A DNA stretch of 64,000 nt from Ashinkailepas kermadecensis (lineage: Eukaryota; Arthropoda; Thecostraca; Neolepadidae): positions 59,481-123,480 of the forward strand of contig JAOTOM010002905.1 of assembly GCA_034440615.1 (NCBI GenBank), given 5' to 3'. The position numbers and the translations under genes were made by a program. The notes below the pieces were generated by a model. It was given only the letters and a program-made list of their open reading frames with translations. It was not told the origin of the DNA and made no database searches. Positions within the stretch are counted from its first letter, which is position 1, and every line of letters starts with the position of its first letter. Of this stretch, positions 12,601 through 27,600 are shown piece by piece.

Positions 12601-15600
12601 GCCAGGTGTGTACACCCCGACCCTGTGCGACCGAGCCCACACCTCACCGGCTGCGGCCTCAGCAGAGAGCGCCGCAGGTGTCAGCCAGGTGTGTACACCC
12701 CGACCCTGTGCGACCGAGCCCACACCTCACCGGCTGTGGCCTCAGCAGAGAGCGCCGCAGGTGTCAGCCAGGTGTGTACACCCCGACCCTGTGCGACCGA
12801 GCCCACACCTCACCGGCTGCGGCCTCAGCTGAGAGCGCCGCAGGCGTCAGCCAGGTGTGTACACCCCGACCCTGTGCGACCGAGCCCACACCTCACCGGC
12901 TGCGGCCTCAGCAGAGAGCGCCGCAGGTGTCAGCCAGGTGTGTACACCCCGACCCTGTGCGACCGAGCCCACACCTCACCGGCTGCGGCCTCAGCAGAGA
13001 GCGCCGCAGGTGTCAGCCAGGTGTGTACACCTCGACCCTGTGCGACCGAGCCCACACCTCACCGGCTGTGGCCTCAGCAGAGAGCGCCGCAGGTGTCAGC
13101 CAGGTGTGTACACCCCGACCCTGTGCGACCGAGCCCACACCTCACCGGCTGTGGCCTCAGCAGAGAGCGCCGCAGGTGTCAGCCAGGTGTGTACACCCCG
13201 ACCCTGTGCGACCGAGCCCACACCTCACCGGCTGCGGCCTCAGCAGAGAGCGCCGCAGGTGTCAGCCAGGTGTGTACACTCTGACCCTGTGCGACCGAGC
13301 CCACACCTCACCGGCTGCGGCCTCAGCACAGAGCGATGCCTGTGAGAAGTGGGGAATGCTTGACAGATTGATCGGTACTCCATGCATCGTACATGTTCTT
13401 CTGGATCCCCTGTTCAGCGACTGAACGCCATGATTGGTGGTCATTTTGGGCTCAGCTGGATAGTCTTGCGATTCAATTCAGGCTCGTTATCGGCTTGTGT
13501 AATTAGTGTACCAATCGTGTTTCACCTACAGTGGGGAACACGTCCGGGCCATATGGTGGTTTTCGGATGTTCACAGTTGCTGGCAGTATAATGTACGTGT
13601 GACTCGTCTGCCCTATGCGATAGTTCCGTCGGGCCGGTCACTACTTAGCCGACTAACCCTCCCTCTCCACCCCAGCGGCGACGGTGAACGGCCACTGCAA
13701 CATGTCCACCTCGCTGCCGTCGACGGCGGCCTTCGCGCCCAGCACCAGCCTCAGCAAGAGCTTCAGCTTCGGCTGGCGGTCTCCGGGCGGCGGCTCTCCG
13801 TCGGCCGCGCCCGCCACCGGCTCTCAACCATTTGTCTTCAGCGGGGCCAACCAGGGTAGGTGTGGCGCCGAACAGCGCGAGTATGGCGCCAAACGGCGCG
13901 AGTGTGGTGGCGAACAGCATGAGCACAGCGCCCACCAGTGTGAGTGTGGTGCAGAACAGTGCAGTGTGGCTCCAAACAGCGTGCGGTCCAGACAGCATGA
14001 GTCGGCGCCAAACAACGTGGTGTGACGCTGGACCGAGTGAGTGTCGCTGCAGCGCAGGTGGGTATGGCCACTGGGTACTGGTCCGTACTGTCGAGTGTGT
14101 CGTGGAAGGCAGCTGATGGCGGTGACCTCTGCCAGTTCCCCTCTGGCAGTGACAGGTTCGACGGATGTGTTTCAGTGCCGCCCGTGCCGCCGCGTACTGA
14201 CCTGGGCAAGGAGCGTGATACGACCCGGTCCGGCTCCTCGGACCACCACAAGCCGTCAGTGCTGGACCGCTGGCTGGGTCAGGCTGCCAGCAATGACCAC
14301 CCTCCGGCCAGGTATGCACATGCCCGTCTGTCACGGGCGGGAGGCGGCGGTGCTGTAGTGTCGTGTGGACGGTGGCAACACGGACAGTATCATGCATGTC
14401 GTGTTCTGCAGCGTGATGTGTGTACCGATGTCAGTAGGGAGTGTCTCAGTGTGTTCGTATGCCATGGCGTGATGTGTTCCGGTGCCAGTAGGGAGCGTCT
14501 CGTTAGTTAGTTATTTGGGCTTTAGGGCGCTTCGACCAGAATTGATCATTCGCGTCCAAGTAGGGAGCTTCTCAGAGTGTTGGTATGCCATAGCGTGATG
14601 TGTGCCGGTGTCAGTAGGGAGCGTCTCAGTGTGTTGGTATGCTGTAGCGTGGTGTATGCCGGTGTCAGTAGGGAGCGTCTCGGTGTGTTGGTATGCCATA
14701 GCGTGGAGTGTGCCGGTGTCAGTAGGGAGCGTCTCAGTGTGTTGGTATGCCATAGCGTGGTGTGTGCCGGTGCCAGTAGGGAGCGTCTCAGTGTGTTGGT
14801 ATGCCATAGCGTGGAGTGTGCCGGTGTCAGTAGGGAGCGTCTCAGTGTGTTGGTATGCCATATCGTGGTGTGTGCCGGTGCCAGTAGGGAGCGGGGTGGG
14901 CGTCTCAGTGTGTTGGTATGCCATAGCGTGGTGTGTGCCGGTAAAGGCCAGTGTGTTGGTATGCCATAGCGTTGGTGTGTGCCGGTGAGTAGGGAGCGTC
15001 TCGGTGTGTTGGTATGCCATAGCGTGGTGTGTGCCGGTACCAGTAGGGAGCGTCTCAGTGTGTTGGTATGCCATAGCGTGGTGTGTGCCGGTGCCAGTAG
15101 GGAGCGTCTCAGTGTGTTGGTATGCCATAGCGTGGTGTGTGCCGGTGCCAGTAGGGAGCGTCTCAGTGTGTTGGTATGCCATAGCGTGGTGTGTGCCGGT
15201 GCCAGTAGGGAGCGTCTCGGTGTGTTGGTATGCCATAGCGTGGTGTGTGCCGGTACCAGTAGGGAGCGTCTCAGTGTGTTGGTATGCCATAGCGTGGTGT
15301 GTGCCGGTGTTAGTAGGGAGCGTCTCAGTGTGTTGGTATGCCATAGCGTTGTGTGTGCCGGTACCAGTAGGGAGAGTCTGCCGCTGCCGTCTGGCGGCGT
15401 GTCGGTGCGCGAGCTAGTCAAGGCACTCAGCGAGTCGCGGTACAACGGCAACGGCGACACTCCGCCGCGCACGCCGCCCGGCACTCCCAAACGAGCCGCG
15501 CCGGCCGGCCGCCGGCTCAGTCCCAGGCCGTCGCTGAGTCCGCGGCCACCCGGCCGCAGCTCCAGCCCTGTCGTCACACCTGGTGAGTGCCGTGTCCATA

Positions 15601-18600
15601 CATCAGCCCTGTCGTCACACCTGGTGAGTGCCGTGTCCATACATCAGCCCTGTCGTCACACCTGGTGGGTGCCGTGTCCATACATCAGCCCTGTCGTCAC
15701 ACCTGGTGAGTGCCGTGTCCATACATCAGCCCTGTCGTCACACATGGTGAGTGCCGTGTCCATACATCAACCCTGTCGCCACACCTTGTGAGTGCCGTGT
15801 CCATGCACCAGCCCTGTCGTCACACCTGGTGAGTGCCGTGTCCATACATCAGCCCTGTCGTCACACCTGGTGAGTGCCGTGTCCATGCACCAGCCCTGTC
15901 GTCACACCTGGTGAGTGGCGTGTCCATACATCAACCCTGTCGCCACACCTTGTGAGTGCCGTGTCCATGCACCAGCTCTGTTTCCACACCTGGTGAGTGC
16001 CGTGTCCATACATCAGCCCTGTCGTCACACATGGTGAGTGCCGTGTCCATGCACCAGCCCTGTCGTCACACCTGGTGAGTGGCGTGTCCATACATCAACC
16101 CTGTCGCCACACCTTGTGAGTGCCGTGTCCATGTACCAGCTCTGTTTCCACACCTGGTGAGTGCCGTGTCCATACATCAGCCCTGTCGTCACACCTGGTG
16201 AGTGCCGTGTCCATGCACCAGCCCTGTCATCACACCTGGTGAGTGGCGTGTCCATACATCAGCCCTACCGCCACACCTGGTGAGTGGCAACACCAGCTCT
16301 GTCTCCATACATCAACCCTGTCGCCATACCTGGTGAGTGCCGTGTCCATACATCAACCTGTCTCCACACCTGGTGAGTGCCGTGTCCATACATCAGCCCT
16401 GCCGCCACACCTGGTGAGTGGCAACACCAGCTCTGTCTCCATACATCAACCCTGTCGCCATACCTGGTGAGTGCCGTGTCCATACATCAACCTGTCTCCA
16501 CACCTGGTGAGTGCCGTGTCCATACATCAGCCCTGCCGCCACACCTGGTGAGTGGCAACACCAGCTCTGTCTCCATACATCAGCCCTGAAGCCATACCTT
16601 CTGGGTGGTTTCGCCTTTGTGCCATTCACAGTTTCCGACCTCAGGTACTGTTCCACGTTGATTGCCTGACCTTGATTTCGCTGATGATGCTGGCACGACT
16701 TCAGGTCTGCATGATCCTGACATAAGTTTTCTTGTAGAGTAAAGGACTTGGCTATGGCCTGAAATCTTCAATGAAGGAAACATTATGCACCGGTACTTTG
16801 AGAGTATCAGTATTATGTTCCTTCCACACTTGCTGACAATAGTCATAGTCCTTGTCTTAGCCTATAGGCCATCAGTTATCATGTGGTTTTGTTGAGCTGT
16901 GTTATGCGCAACTTTTCAAGCACATATAGTACTTGTCATAAAGCCTGAAGATGGCAAATCCGAACTTCCTTAGGGGTCAAAACACTCATTATGTGTTGTC
17001 TTCCACATAGGTTTATGTTTAGAACAAGGTGGGGAAGGTTAGTTAGTTAGTTATTTGGGGTTTTGGGGGGACCCGGGAAGGTTAACCCGGCACGTCCGGG
17101 GGGGGATATCTGCCCCCCCTGCGGTTTTTCCTACTTTGCCGCCATACTAATCGGGTTAGCAAGGCCAAACCTTGCATGGCTGCTCAGTGCTCTTTTCCGC
17201 ATATCCTCAGAAATTTTTGACCCTGGGTCATCTCAAGTCAGGTCACCAGGTCAGGCGAAGTGACCTAACGTCCCTCCGAGTTCTAGGTGGCATCACTCCC
17301 ACAATAATTGGGCGATTGATTTCAAACTTATATCACGTCATGATCTTATCAGGGTCTATAATATGTATATCACGGTTTTTTCGTAGCGTTGACCTGAGGT
17401 CAGGTCGTGGCCATGGCTTACCCATTACAGGCCTATGGAGAAATATACAAATGTTTCCTGGTTACATATTTGCTCTCGGAATGACCTCCAACCGTTATGG
17501 CGTGTAGTTGGAAGCTATTCGCAATGCTATCGCTGACATTTTTGCTCAGTGGCCCCACCAAGGTCAGCTGAGGTCACCTGAAATCACTAGCACATTTCTG
17601 CGCATTATATCGCAATACATTGAGCTAGAAGGCTGAAATTACCGTCATTGTGCTTGTATCGCCAAGACGTGTCGATTGATATATTACATGACCTCCCTAC
17701 TCTACCCCATGACCTTGACCTGAGGTCATTGTTTCGGTGACCCATCTGTTGACCTGACCTTAAATTACACAGCGTATGTCGATAGCACATTTCAAGGGCT
17801 GTCGAATAGCATTTGCAGTTTGTTTCTATCTGGTACAGGTCCTGAGATATGTGCCAATATCTGAGGGTCTCACCCGATCTGGTCGAATTTGACATATGAT
17901 GACCCAGCGACCTAAATATTGACCTGAGCGAGAAAATGACCGAAATACTTGCGATAGAGCTTGTCACCAGCTATCCAAAGCCGTTTTCCGTTTGTCGCTA
18001 CCTAGCATAGTTCTCGAGATCTTAGGGGGGGGGCAGACATCTGCCCCCCCGGACATGCGAAGTTGGCGCGGACCGCCGGACGTGCGAGTGTTAAGGTGTG
18101 AACCACACTGACTGTGCCAGACCTGACCTGACCTCAGGTGTGGAACCGCATTGACTTCTTGACCTCTGTGACCGAAGTCTCTGTTTTAGCTGAGTTGATC
18201 ACACTGACTACCTGATCTGACCTCACTCAAATTCTCGCCTGACCTCACCTACTGTGTGGCCTGACCTGACCAGACTGACTGTGCCTGACCTGACCTGACC
18301 TCAGGTGTGGCGGTCAGCGGCTCGGACAGCTCCACGGGATCACCACTGGCTCTGCTGGGATCCAGCCGCAGTCGGAGCGCCAGCCCCTTGTCGGTTCGGA
18401 TGAAACCGGCGTCTGCAGAGGTAGGCAGCAGCGGCTGTTCCGCCCGCGTTGGCACCGATTTCGGCCACAGTTATCAGTCACACACTGGTGTTCACTTCTG
18501 ATGTTTGAGCTCAGAAACCACTTTTCTGTTGACCACTCGGTGATTTTGACGGTACAGATTCAGTAACTATGGTGGCAAGTGTCAGCTGAGTTTGGTAGTC

Positions 18601-21600
18601 CTTTCTCAATCACAGAACACGCTGAGTCATGCTCTGCTTCGAATGACGGGGTTGTCACGACTAGTAGCAATCGAAACTTGCGTTCGTATTTTCTTGATCA
18701 CGCACTTGTTCTAATTCTGCGGTGATTTGATCCGTTATTCCCTGTGTTATCTGTTGTCATTCTCTGGGAGCCAACCAGTCGGCTACCCGGATTCTCTTCA
18801 GGGGTGGAGCATGCAGATGAGGGAGGGGTGCACTGATTTCACGGACTTCTGTCGAGGCGACAGAACGTCTGCTGTTTGCTGGCTCCACTCCTCGGAATGT
18901 TCGCTGCTCTCACCTGACAGCTGTGGTTGACTGTGTATGGGCCACTTTGATTGGGTGCCACTACCTTCACCTGGTCTCGTTCTCATTCGAGCACCAAGAT
19001 ACGTGTCGCGGTGGCCGTACGCTCTCGTGTGCTATGTACTGTCATTTGGGAGCAGAGTTGCGGCATTTTAGCGCATACTAGCGTTTATGTTTGCGGGCAG
19101 GGTTTTGTGGTTGACAATGGAGGTGTTCTGTCACTGGAGGTATACAATGCAAGACCGTGTTGGCCGTGTGTCACAACTCAATTCACTTGATCTACATATT
19201 CTCCATGATCGTGGGAAACTGGCGGCGGACGAGGAAAGACTACCTCACAAGAGGAGAGCGTAGCGGGTGGACAGTCAATCACATCACGATGTGGGCTTTG
19301 TGGTACAGCTGACGAGTCGCTCAGACACGGGGCTGACATGGGGACATGCCAGCGCGGGGCACAGTGTGAGATGACGTCACGTGTTGGGTGCGCGCAGGCG
19401 GGAGCCAGTGCAGCCGTGGCCGGCCGCACCATGGCTCAGACGGGTACCCAGACGTCGCCAGATGCGGCCGCTGCGCCGTCAACCTTCACCATCGGTGCCG
19501 ACGCCGCCCGGCGGTCGTCGCCAAAACTGGCGCGCCGTGACGGCCGCGCCGCGCGCACCAAACGGGAGCGCACCAGCAGTCCGACGGCGCTGCTGCGCGA
19601 CAGGCACACCGTCGAGTCGCCCGGCTCACTGTCCCCGCAGCAGCCGCGCCAGCCACCAAAGGTGAGCCGGCAGCCGCTCCAGCCGCCAAAGGTAACAGCC
19701 ACGCCAGCCGCCAAAAGGCGAGGAAACAGCCCCGCCAGCCGCCGAAAGTAAGGCAACAGCCATGCAAACTGCTGTGGGTGATATAACAGCCTGCGCCAGT
19801 CCCCAAGAATGAGACCTTATCCTCGCCAGCCGCCAAAGGTGAGGGAACAGCCACGCCAGTCCCCAACCATGGGACCTTATCCTCGCTAGCCGCCAAAGGT
19901 GAGGGAACAGCCACGCCAGTCCCCAACAATGGGACCTTATCCTCGTCAGCCGTCAGAGGTGAGAACCGTTGTATGCTGTCTCGACGTCATCCCATCGGTA
20001 GGCTCAGCCAATGCTCATTCTTACGAAACAGTACAATGAGCCATTTGTTTTGATAACAGGTTACATAAGTCATGCGTATCAAATTGCGTTGATCTGCCTG
20101 CTCTATGTCGAAGATCCTCATTTGTGTTAAGTTGTGATGAGTTACCGCGTAGTACCAGCGACACATATTCCAGGATAGAGGTAATACAGATCACGTGACC
20201 ATACAACTTTTGGTTTCTAATTTGCCACAGCTTGTGCCGGCCACCATTCAAGCCACGCTGTTGATTCCATCCTAAAAAGCCAACGAGCATTAACTTCTGG
20301 TTTAATTACGAAACTTAACCATAGCCGATCAACCACGAGGTTCTATTTCATGTCTGCTTCGAACGACATAACCCCAATGCTATTCAACTACGCTGTGGTG
20401 ACGGTATTGCTACACGGCGACTGAGCTCCTGGTCGCCGTGACTGACTGCACGCTACCTCCTGGTCGCCGTGACAGCGCGGTACGTTTGCCGCCCTCCAGA
20501 CGGCGCTCAGCCCGTCGGTGGCCGAGTGTGAGCGCGCCGTGTTCGCCGCGTTCCTGTGGCACGAGGGCGTGGTGCACGACGCGATGGCGTGCGCCACCTA
20601 CCTCAAGTTCCACCCGGGCGGCGGCGGCTGGCCGACCCGGCCTGACCGCCGGCCGCAGCGGCACTCGCTGGCCGTGTCTGGTGGACGGTACCTGCGGCCG
20701 GCTAGCGACGACGACGACGACGAGGGCTGCAGCGCCGGTTCTGTTCACCAGCCACGGCAACGGTGAGGCCGACCTGAGACTGTATTGGTGGGTGTGGGAC
20801 GTCAAGGAGGCGGTACTGGCGGGGATGAGGCTGCTCCGGGGCGGAACTGACGGAGGTGAGGCGGTCCCGAGACCACTGACGGGGGTGAGGCGGTCCCGAG
20901 ACTGTACGTATGGGTGTGAGACGTCAAGGAGGCGGTACTTACGGAGGTCAGGCGGTCCCGAGACCACTGACGGGGTGAGGCGGTCCCGAGACTGTACGGA
21001 TGGGTGTGAGACGGCCTCTGGACGGTACTGACGGGGGTGAGGCGGTCCCGAGACTGTACTGACGGATGTGAGAAGGTGTCGTGGCGGTACTGACGGGGGT
21101 GGGGCTGCCACAGGACGGTACTGACGGGGATGCTACCTGGGGCCGTACTGACGCTGGTGAAGCGGTACCGAGACTGTACTGATGGGTGTGAGACGGCCTG
21201 GGGGCGGTACTGACTGGAGTGAGGCGGCACTGACGGAGCTGAGGTTGTCCCAGGGCGGTACTGACGGGGGTGAGGCAGTCCCGAGACTGTACTGATGGGT
21301 GTGAGACGGCCTGGGGGCGGTACTGACGGGAGTGAGGCGGCACTGACAGAGGTGAGGTTGTCCCGGGGCGGTACTGACGGGGTGAGGCGGTCCCGGGGCG
21401 GTACTGACGGGGTGAGGCGGTCCCGAGGCGGTACTGACGGGGTGAGGCGGTCCCGGGGCGGTACTGACGGGGTGAGGCGGTCCCTGGGCGGTACTGACGG
21501 GGGTGAGGCAGTCCCAAGACTGTACTGATGGGTGTGAGACGGCCTGGGGGCGGTACTGACGGGAGTGAGGCGGCACTGACGGAGGTGAGGTTGTCCCGGG

Positions 21601-24600
21601 GCGGTACTGACGGGGTGAGGCGGTCCCGGGCGGTACTGACGGAGGTGAGGCGGTCCCGAGGCGGTACTGACGGGGTGAGGCGGTCCCGAGGCGGTACTGA
21701 CGGGGTGAGGCGGTCCCGAGGCGGTACTGACGGGGTGAGGCGGTACTGACGGGGGTGAGGCGGTCCCGAGGCGGTACTGACGGGGTGAGGCGGTCCCGAG
21801 ACGGTACTGACGGGGGTGAGGCGGCACTGACGGAGGTAAGGTTGTCCCGGGGCGGCACTGACGGGGTGAGGCGGTCCCGAGGCGGTACTGACGGGGTGAG
21901 GCGGTCCCGGGGCGGTACTGACGGGGGTGAGGCGGTCCCGGGGCGGTACGGTCGGGGTGAGGCGGTCCCTGGGCGGTACTGACGGGGGTGAGGCAGTCCC
22001 AAGACTGTACTGATGGGTGTGAGACGGCCTGGGGGCGGTACTGACGGGAGTGAGGCTGCTCCGGGGCGGTACTGACGGGGTGAGGTGGTCCCGAGGCGGT
22101 GCATGGAATGATGAGGCGATATCAACAGGAGGTTTGGGCTAATCATTAAGTGACGAGGACGGCGGAGCAGAATGACTGGATGAACTGAGTGGAGCATGGG
22201 CGAGTGAACTCGTGGTGTGGGTCACACGATAGAACAGATAGGTGAATTAAGGAGATCTACTGTGTTTTAGAGCTGTTGTGGATGGTATGGAATGAGGTGA
22301 CATGCAAACGCCGGGACGGTGAAAGGGAATATACATGAATTTGGAGTATAGCAACTGCAGTTAGCTATCGTGATGCGCTTTGTGATGGATAACAGCTGCT
22401 GCAATTCGGAGCAGCATGGAGTTCCACCTGGCCCAGTATGTAGGATAATGACGGAATGTTTTGCCCAACCGTATGGATTGAGAGTGTCCTTTGTCCCAGT
22501 ATGTGGGAGTATGACGTTATCCCCTTCCTCAGGCTGCAGCAGGTGGCGGATAGTAACAGAGACTCTTCTGGAGAGCGGAGGGACCAATCCGGAAACCAGA
22601 AGGACTTACTTGGAAACCGGAAACATATATGCGAAGATAAGAGTGACCCATCTAGAGTACCGAGGGATCGGTCCGGAGACCGGAGGGACTTACTTGAAAA
22701 CCGGAAAGATATATCTGAAGATAAGAGTGACTCATCTAGAGGAGCGAGAGATCGGTCCGGAGACCGTAAGGACGTATCCGGTAACCGGAGGGATATGTCC
22801 GAAGACCGGAAGGACATGTCCGGAGACCGAAGGGACCCGTCTGGGGACAGGTTGGACCAGTCTGGAGACAGGCTGAACCCGTTGCCGGAGAGCGAGGCGT
22901 CTGAGCCGGAGCCGATGCCTTCTCTGCAGTATCTGGCAGCCATCTGGGACGGTCTCCGTGCCGTCTCGGCGGGCCTTATTGCCCAGCAGGTCAGTGCAAG
23001 GCAGTGACTTATTGTCCAGCCGGTCAGTACTGGGCTGGCACTTATTGCCAGATAGTAGTTCAGTGCAAAGCAGGGACTTATTGCCCAGCAGGTCAGTACG
23101 GGGCCGGCACTTATTGCCAGATAGTAGTTCAGTGCAAAGCAGGGACTTATTGCCCCGCAGGTCAGTACGGGGCCGGCACATATTACCCAGCAGATCATTA
23201 CAGATCCGAGGCTTATTGTCCAGCAGGTCAGTGAAAGCAGGGACTTATTGCCCAGTAGATCAGTGAAAAGCAGGGACTTACTACCCTGCAGATCAGTACG
23301 GTTACGAGGCTTATTGTCCAGCAAGCCAATGCAGGTTCGGAGACATGTATCAGTAGGTTGGTACAGGCGGGGAAAGCGCTTTCTGCTGAGTGTACCCAAT
23401 AATTCAGCGGCTGGTCGGGCGGGACCGCCGGACTGACAGTATCGGCCTGGCTGTCAGGTCGGCCGGCCCAAGGCTGGCCAGTCTAGGCAGACATCCTCCG
23501 CACAGATCGCGCGGCCACTGGGCTGGCTGGTTACGCCTGTTGGGGTACACGTTCTGCTGGGTGTGTTGTCCGGCTGTTGAGAAGCTAGGCTATGTTCTCT
23601 GTTGGGCTGGCTGGTTATTGTAGTGAAGTCTAGTCTCGTTGGCGATGTGATGAGTCTAGGAGGTTCGCGTAGCGATAACGCCCGTTCAAAGCACGGCGGA
23701 ACTTTTGGCTTTATATTTGCCGGTTAAGTCAAGTAAGAGGCCGAAAAGTGACAGGTGCCGACAGCAATTTGGTACCTTCTGTCGACACCACAACAACGAT
23801 TTACAGCAGCAGGTACAGCCTGACCGCTAAGGCCGCCCGGTCAGCTCACCCTGCAGTACATGTCCAGTACCCGCAGCCGTGAGGTGGCTCCACCCTGCGC
23901 CAGCCGTAATTGGCTGCCGCGTTCGTTACGTGCATTTTAGCCCGCCGGCTATTGGTTGAACATTCACTGGCACACCTCCGGCCAACATGGCCGCTCGACA
24001 TCGACGTCACCTCGCACGGAAACTAACACATTCTTGGGGCGTAGTCCGGTATGTAACGCTTATAGAAAACGGATGCCTGGCCGGTACCAAGGCGTTTGGG
24101 TTTCATGGTCCAGTCACAATATCCCGATAACAGTCGCCACCACCTGTGGGCTGACTAACTAGTCACATTCTTGTTGGCTGAGGGCCACATAACATAAGTA
24201 AAAATGAACAATGTTACATTATGCTTGCTGGGGTGCATGCTCTGCCGGGTGTGTTATCCGGCTGTTGAGTGGTTAGAATATGTTCTCTGTTGGCTGGGTG
24301 TGACTGGGGCGTCCACCCTTCCTCGTTTGGTGTTTCTTTTTCCAGCATGTGGATAGGTTTAGAATGTACATCGCCACTGTATTAAAGTTTCGGATGAGTG
24401 TCCTAGGGGATAAGTACTCGACCACCGAGGGAAATGCCACTCTGTCCAGTTGTAGGGTTACCTAACGGTGGGCAGTTGTGACTCAGAGTGGGCAAACCGG
24501 GCCTGATGAGACCCCGTGTCTGGTGCCGGCAGGCGGTCCTGCCCAGTCCCAGCACGCCGCGGCCACGCCGACCCGACCGGCCGCGACACACGCCCGACAA

Positions 24601-27600
24601 ACGCGCCAAGAAACAACGCTCCGACCTGGACGCCGACCAGGAGCTGCTGGGGCGGTCGGTCCGCCAGCCGCAAGACGATGTCGACCAGCAGCCGTCCTCT
24701 CAGGTGTGACGGCGCTCCGGGGCGGTACATCAGTGTCCGGGGGAGGCGAGACCCGGGGACACCGGGCGGACTTCTCAGGTACGGTGGCGGCATATCAGTG
24801 TCCGGGGGAGGCGAGACCCGGGGACACCGAGCGGACTTCTCAGGTGCGGCGGCGGTACATTAGTGTCCGGGGGAGGCGAGACCCGGGGACACCGGGCGGA
24901 CCTCTCAGGTGCGGCAGCGGTACATCAGTGTCCGGGGGAGGCGAGACCCGGGGACACCGGGCGGACTTCTCAGGTGCGGCGGCGGTACATCAGTGTCCGG
25001 GGGAGGCGAGACCCGGGGACACCGGGCGGACTTCTCAGGTGCAGCGGCGGTACATCTGTCCGGGGGGGGGCGAAACCCGGGGACACCGGGCGGACTTCTC
25101 AGGTGCGGTGCTGCTCCGGAGTTACATCAGTGTCCGGGGTAGGCGTGATGTGAAGACACCGGGCGGCCTGTACCTGAAGCATGAGGCGGCTTGGAGAAAA
25201 CAAAACTATTTGGTTCAATACATCATTCATTTGTCTCCCATAGCGCAATTGTTTATCCATAGGCTTCTGGGCGCAATAAATCCGGGAGAAAAAACTTTAA
25301 ATCGTATGTGCGTTCAGTGCGTACAAAGGAACGATACGTTTTCTCTTTCGGTTTTGTGATCGCCCAGAGTGGCACGCAAATTGTCAGTTGTTTAGCGGCC
25401 GCAATGTTCTGAGAAGTGTGTAATGTGGGTGTCGCAATGCCCCGAGAGGTATATTAGGGTCACGATGTGGCGACCTGTGGTGTGTGGCACTGTCACAGGG
25501 ACATGGTGTGATGACTTGAAGTGTGTTACAGGGACTCGGTGTGGTGACCTGAGGTGTGTTGCAGGGACACGGCATGGTCGGCTGTGACCTGTGTGACTGG
25601 CCGCTGACGCCCGGTCTGCAGCTGGACCATCTGCAGCAGCAGCACCCCGGCTGCGGTGGCGCCAGCGGCGGCCACGCCTACCTCCAGTCGGGAGTGTACG
25701 GAGAGGCGGCGTCGTCACTGGACCCGTGCGGCGCCGCCCCTGGCCAGCAGTACCCGCTCTGTACCGGCTGTAGAGAGCGGTACCTGAGTACCGTAGGACA
25801 GAGGTGGGTCTGGCCAGCAGTACCCGCTCTGTACCGGCTGTAGAGAGCGGTACCTGAGTACCGTAGGACAGAGGTGGGTCTGGCCAGCAGTACCCGCTCT
25901 GTACCGGCTGTAGAGAGCGGTACCTGAGTGCTGTAGGACAGAGGTGGGTCTGGTCAGCAGTACCCGCTCTGTACCGCTGCTGTACGGGCAGAGGTGGGTC
26001 TGGCCAGCAGTACCCGCTCTGTAGAGAGCGGTACCTGAGTACCGTAGGATAGAGGTGGGTCTGGCCAGCAGTACCCGCTATGTACCGGTTGTAGAGAGCG
26101 GTACCTGAGTGCTGTAGGACAGAGGTGGGTCTGGCCAGCAGTACCCGCTCTGTACCGGCTGTAGAGAGCGGTACCTGAGTGCTGTAGGACAGAGATGGGT
26201 CTGACCAGCAGTATCCGCTCTGTACCGGCTGTAGAGAGCGGTACCTGAGTACCGTGGGACGGAGGTGGGTCTGGCCAGCAGTACCCGCTCTGTACCGGCT
26301 GTAGAGAGTGGTACCTGGGTGCTGTCGGACAGAGGTGGGTCTGGCCAGCAGTACCCACTTAGCACTTGTCGAAGGGGCAGCATCCAACGTCTGTGATGAG
26401 AATGTTGCAGAAATATTATGGATAGGTCACACGTGAGGCATTCAAACCGAATTAACTTCGCAGTTTGCAGTACAGTGCTTCCGAACAGTGGAACCGATTG
26501 TGCCCAGCTTTTCAGACATCGTGCATCCAGTCGGGGCCGGGTGACATGTGATTATGGTGATTCCGGTCGCGTGGTACGTGGCACGTACCGTCAAGTGGGT
26601 AACGCCGAGACGTTGATGTGAGGGGTATAGTCCAAACAACAGCTGAAGCTCCCCACTTGTTGACATAATGACTTCGGTGGTGATTTATGATTTGTTTGGG
26701 TTCAGAGCCGGTTGGGGTGCATATGCTTTAATGGAGCCTATCCGAGTGTCGAATGGTGCGGATGCAGACACAAAATTTGGTGAGCAGGTAGCTCATCACA
26801 AGTTACTATCGGAGCAAGTGCTATATATAAGGGTGGATGCCATCGGGACTAATCCTCTGTTATCTCTCTGTTGAGCACGCCGGCAGGTAAAAGATTTCTC
26901 CTCGCCTTCTTGGACGCACAACACAAAATTATACTATACTAAAACCGATGTCACTTGGGGTGATGTAGTAGCTGTTCTCACGACAAGCTGTGCTTATGAC
27001 AACGCCGATTCAAATTTCACCCAAGCACCAGATTGAAAGCGGGTTTCTGACGCACAACCAAGTGCGTCATGAACTGCCACGATCTTCTCACAATATACAA
27101 TTTTAATAGACAAATCACGGCGCCGTACTTCGCTTACAACTGTGACATTATTTCATCAGAAAGTTATCACCTGGCCGTCAGGCAACGTCGAACGACTCCG
27201 TTATAATTGATTAAATATAACGTAGAGATGCATAGGGCCCATTTAGCGTTCAACTCCAAGCCCTTGGCGACGTATTCATCGCAGCCCTAATGCACGAACG
27301 GAGGAAGAACATGGGTCTTTCGTCAAGTGCATCACTGTTTGTGGTGCAATGTGACGAACTGAATGAGAGCAAGCATGCAGCAGTACATTGGGAGCCTTGG
27401 TATATATTATTAGCAGGTCAAGATTCATAATTCATTACAAACGTGGTAATAAATTATGGGAATTTGACATTGTGTCACATGAGACGAGTGGTCTAGGGGT
27501 AAGATGCTCGTCTCACAATCGAAAGGTTGTTGGTTCGAGTCTCACCTGTCGCTACTCTTCGCTCGCGACCAATCGGCGTGAGAGATTGGCGACGCTACAT

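Noticed and set aside
11692..13424. ORFs of up to 512 residues across the 83-bp array
   Set aside because: Open in all three plus frames because the unit lacks stops; the peptide rotates through the three frames since 83 is not a multiple of three.
22929..22989. Shorter version of exon 20 starting at the internal TTCTCTGCAG acceptor
   Set aside because: It would start in phase 0, whereas exon 19 ends in phase 2, so the frame would break; the 22533 acceptor fits.
27481..27552. Functional tRNA gene
   Set aside because: A and B boxes are good but the acceptor and anticodon stems do not pair properly, and a SINE-like body follows.
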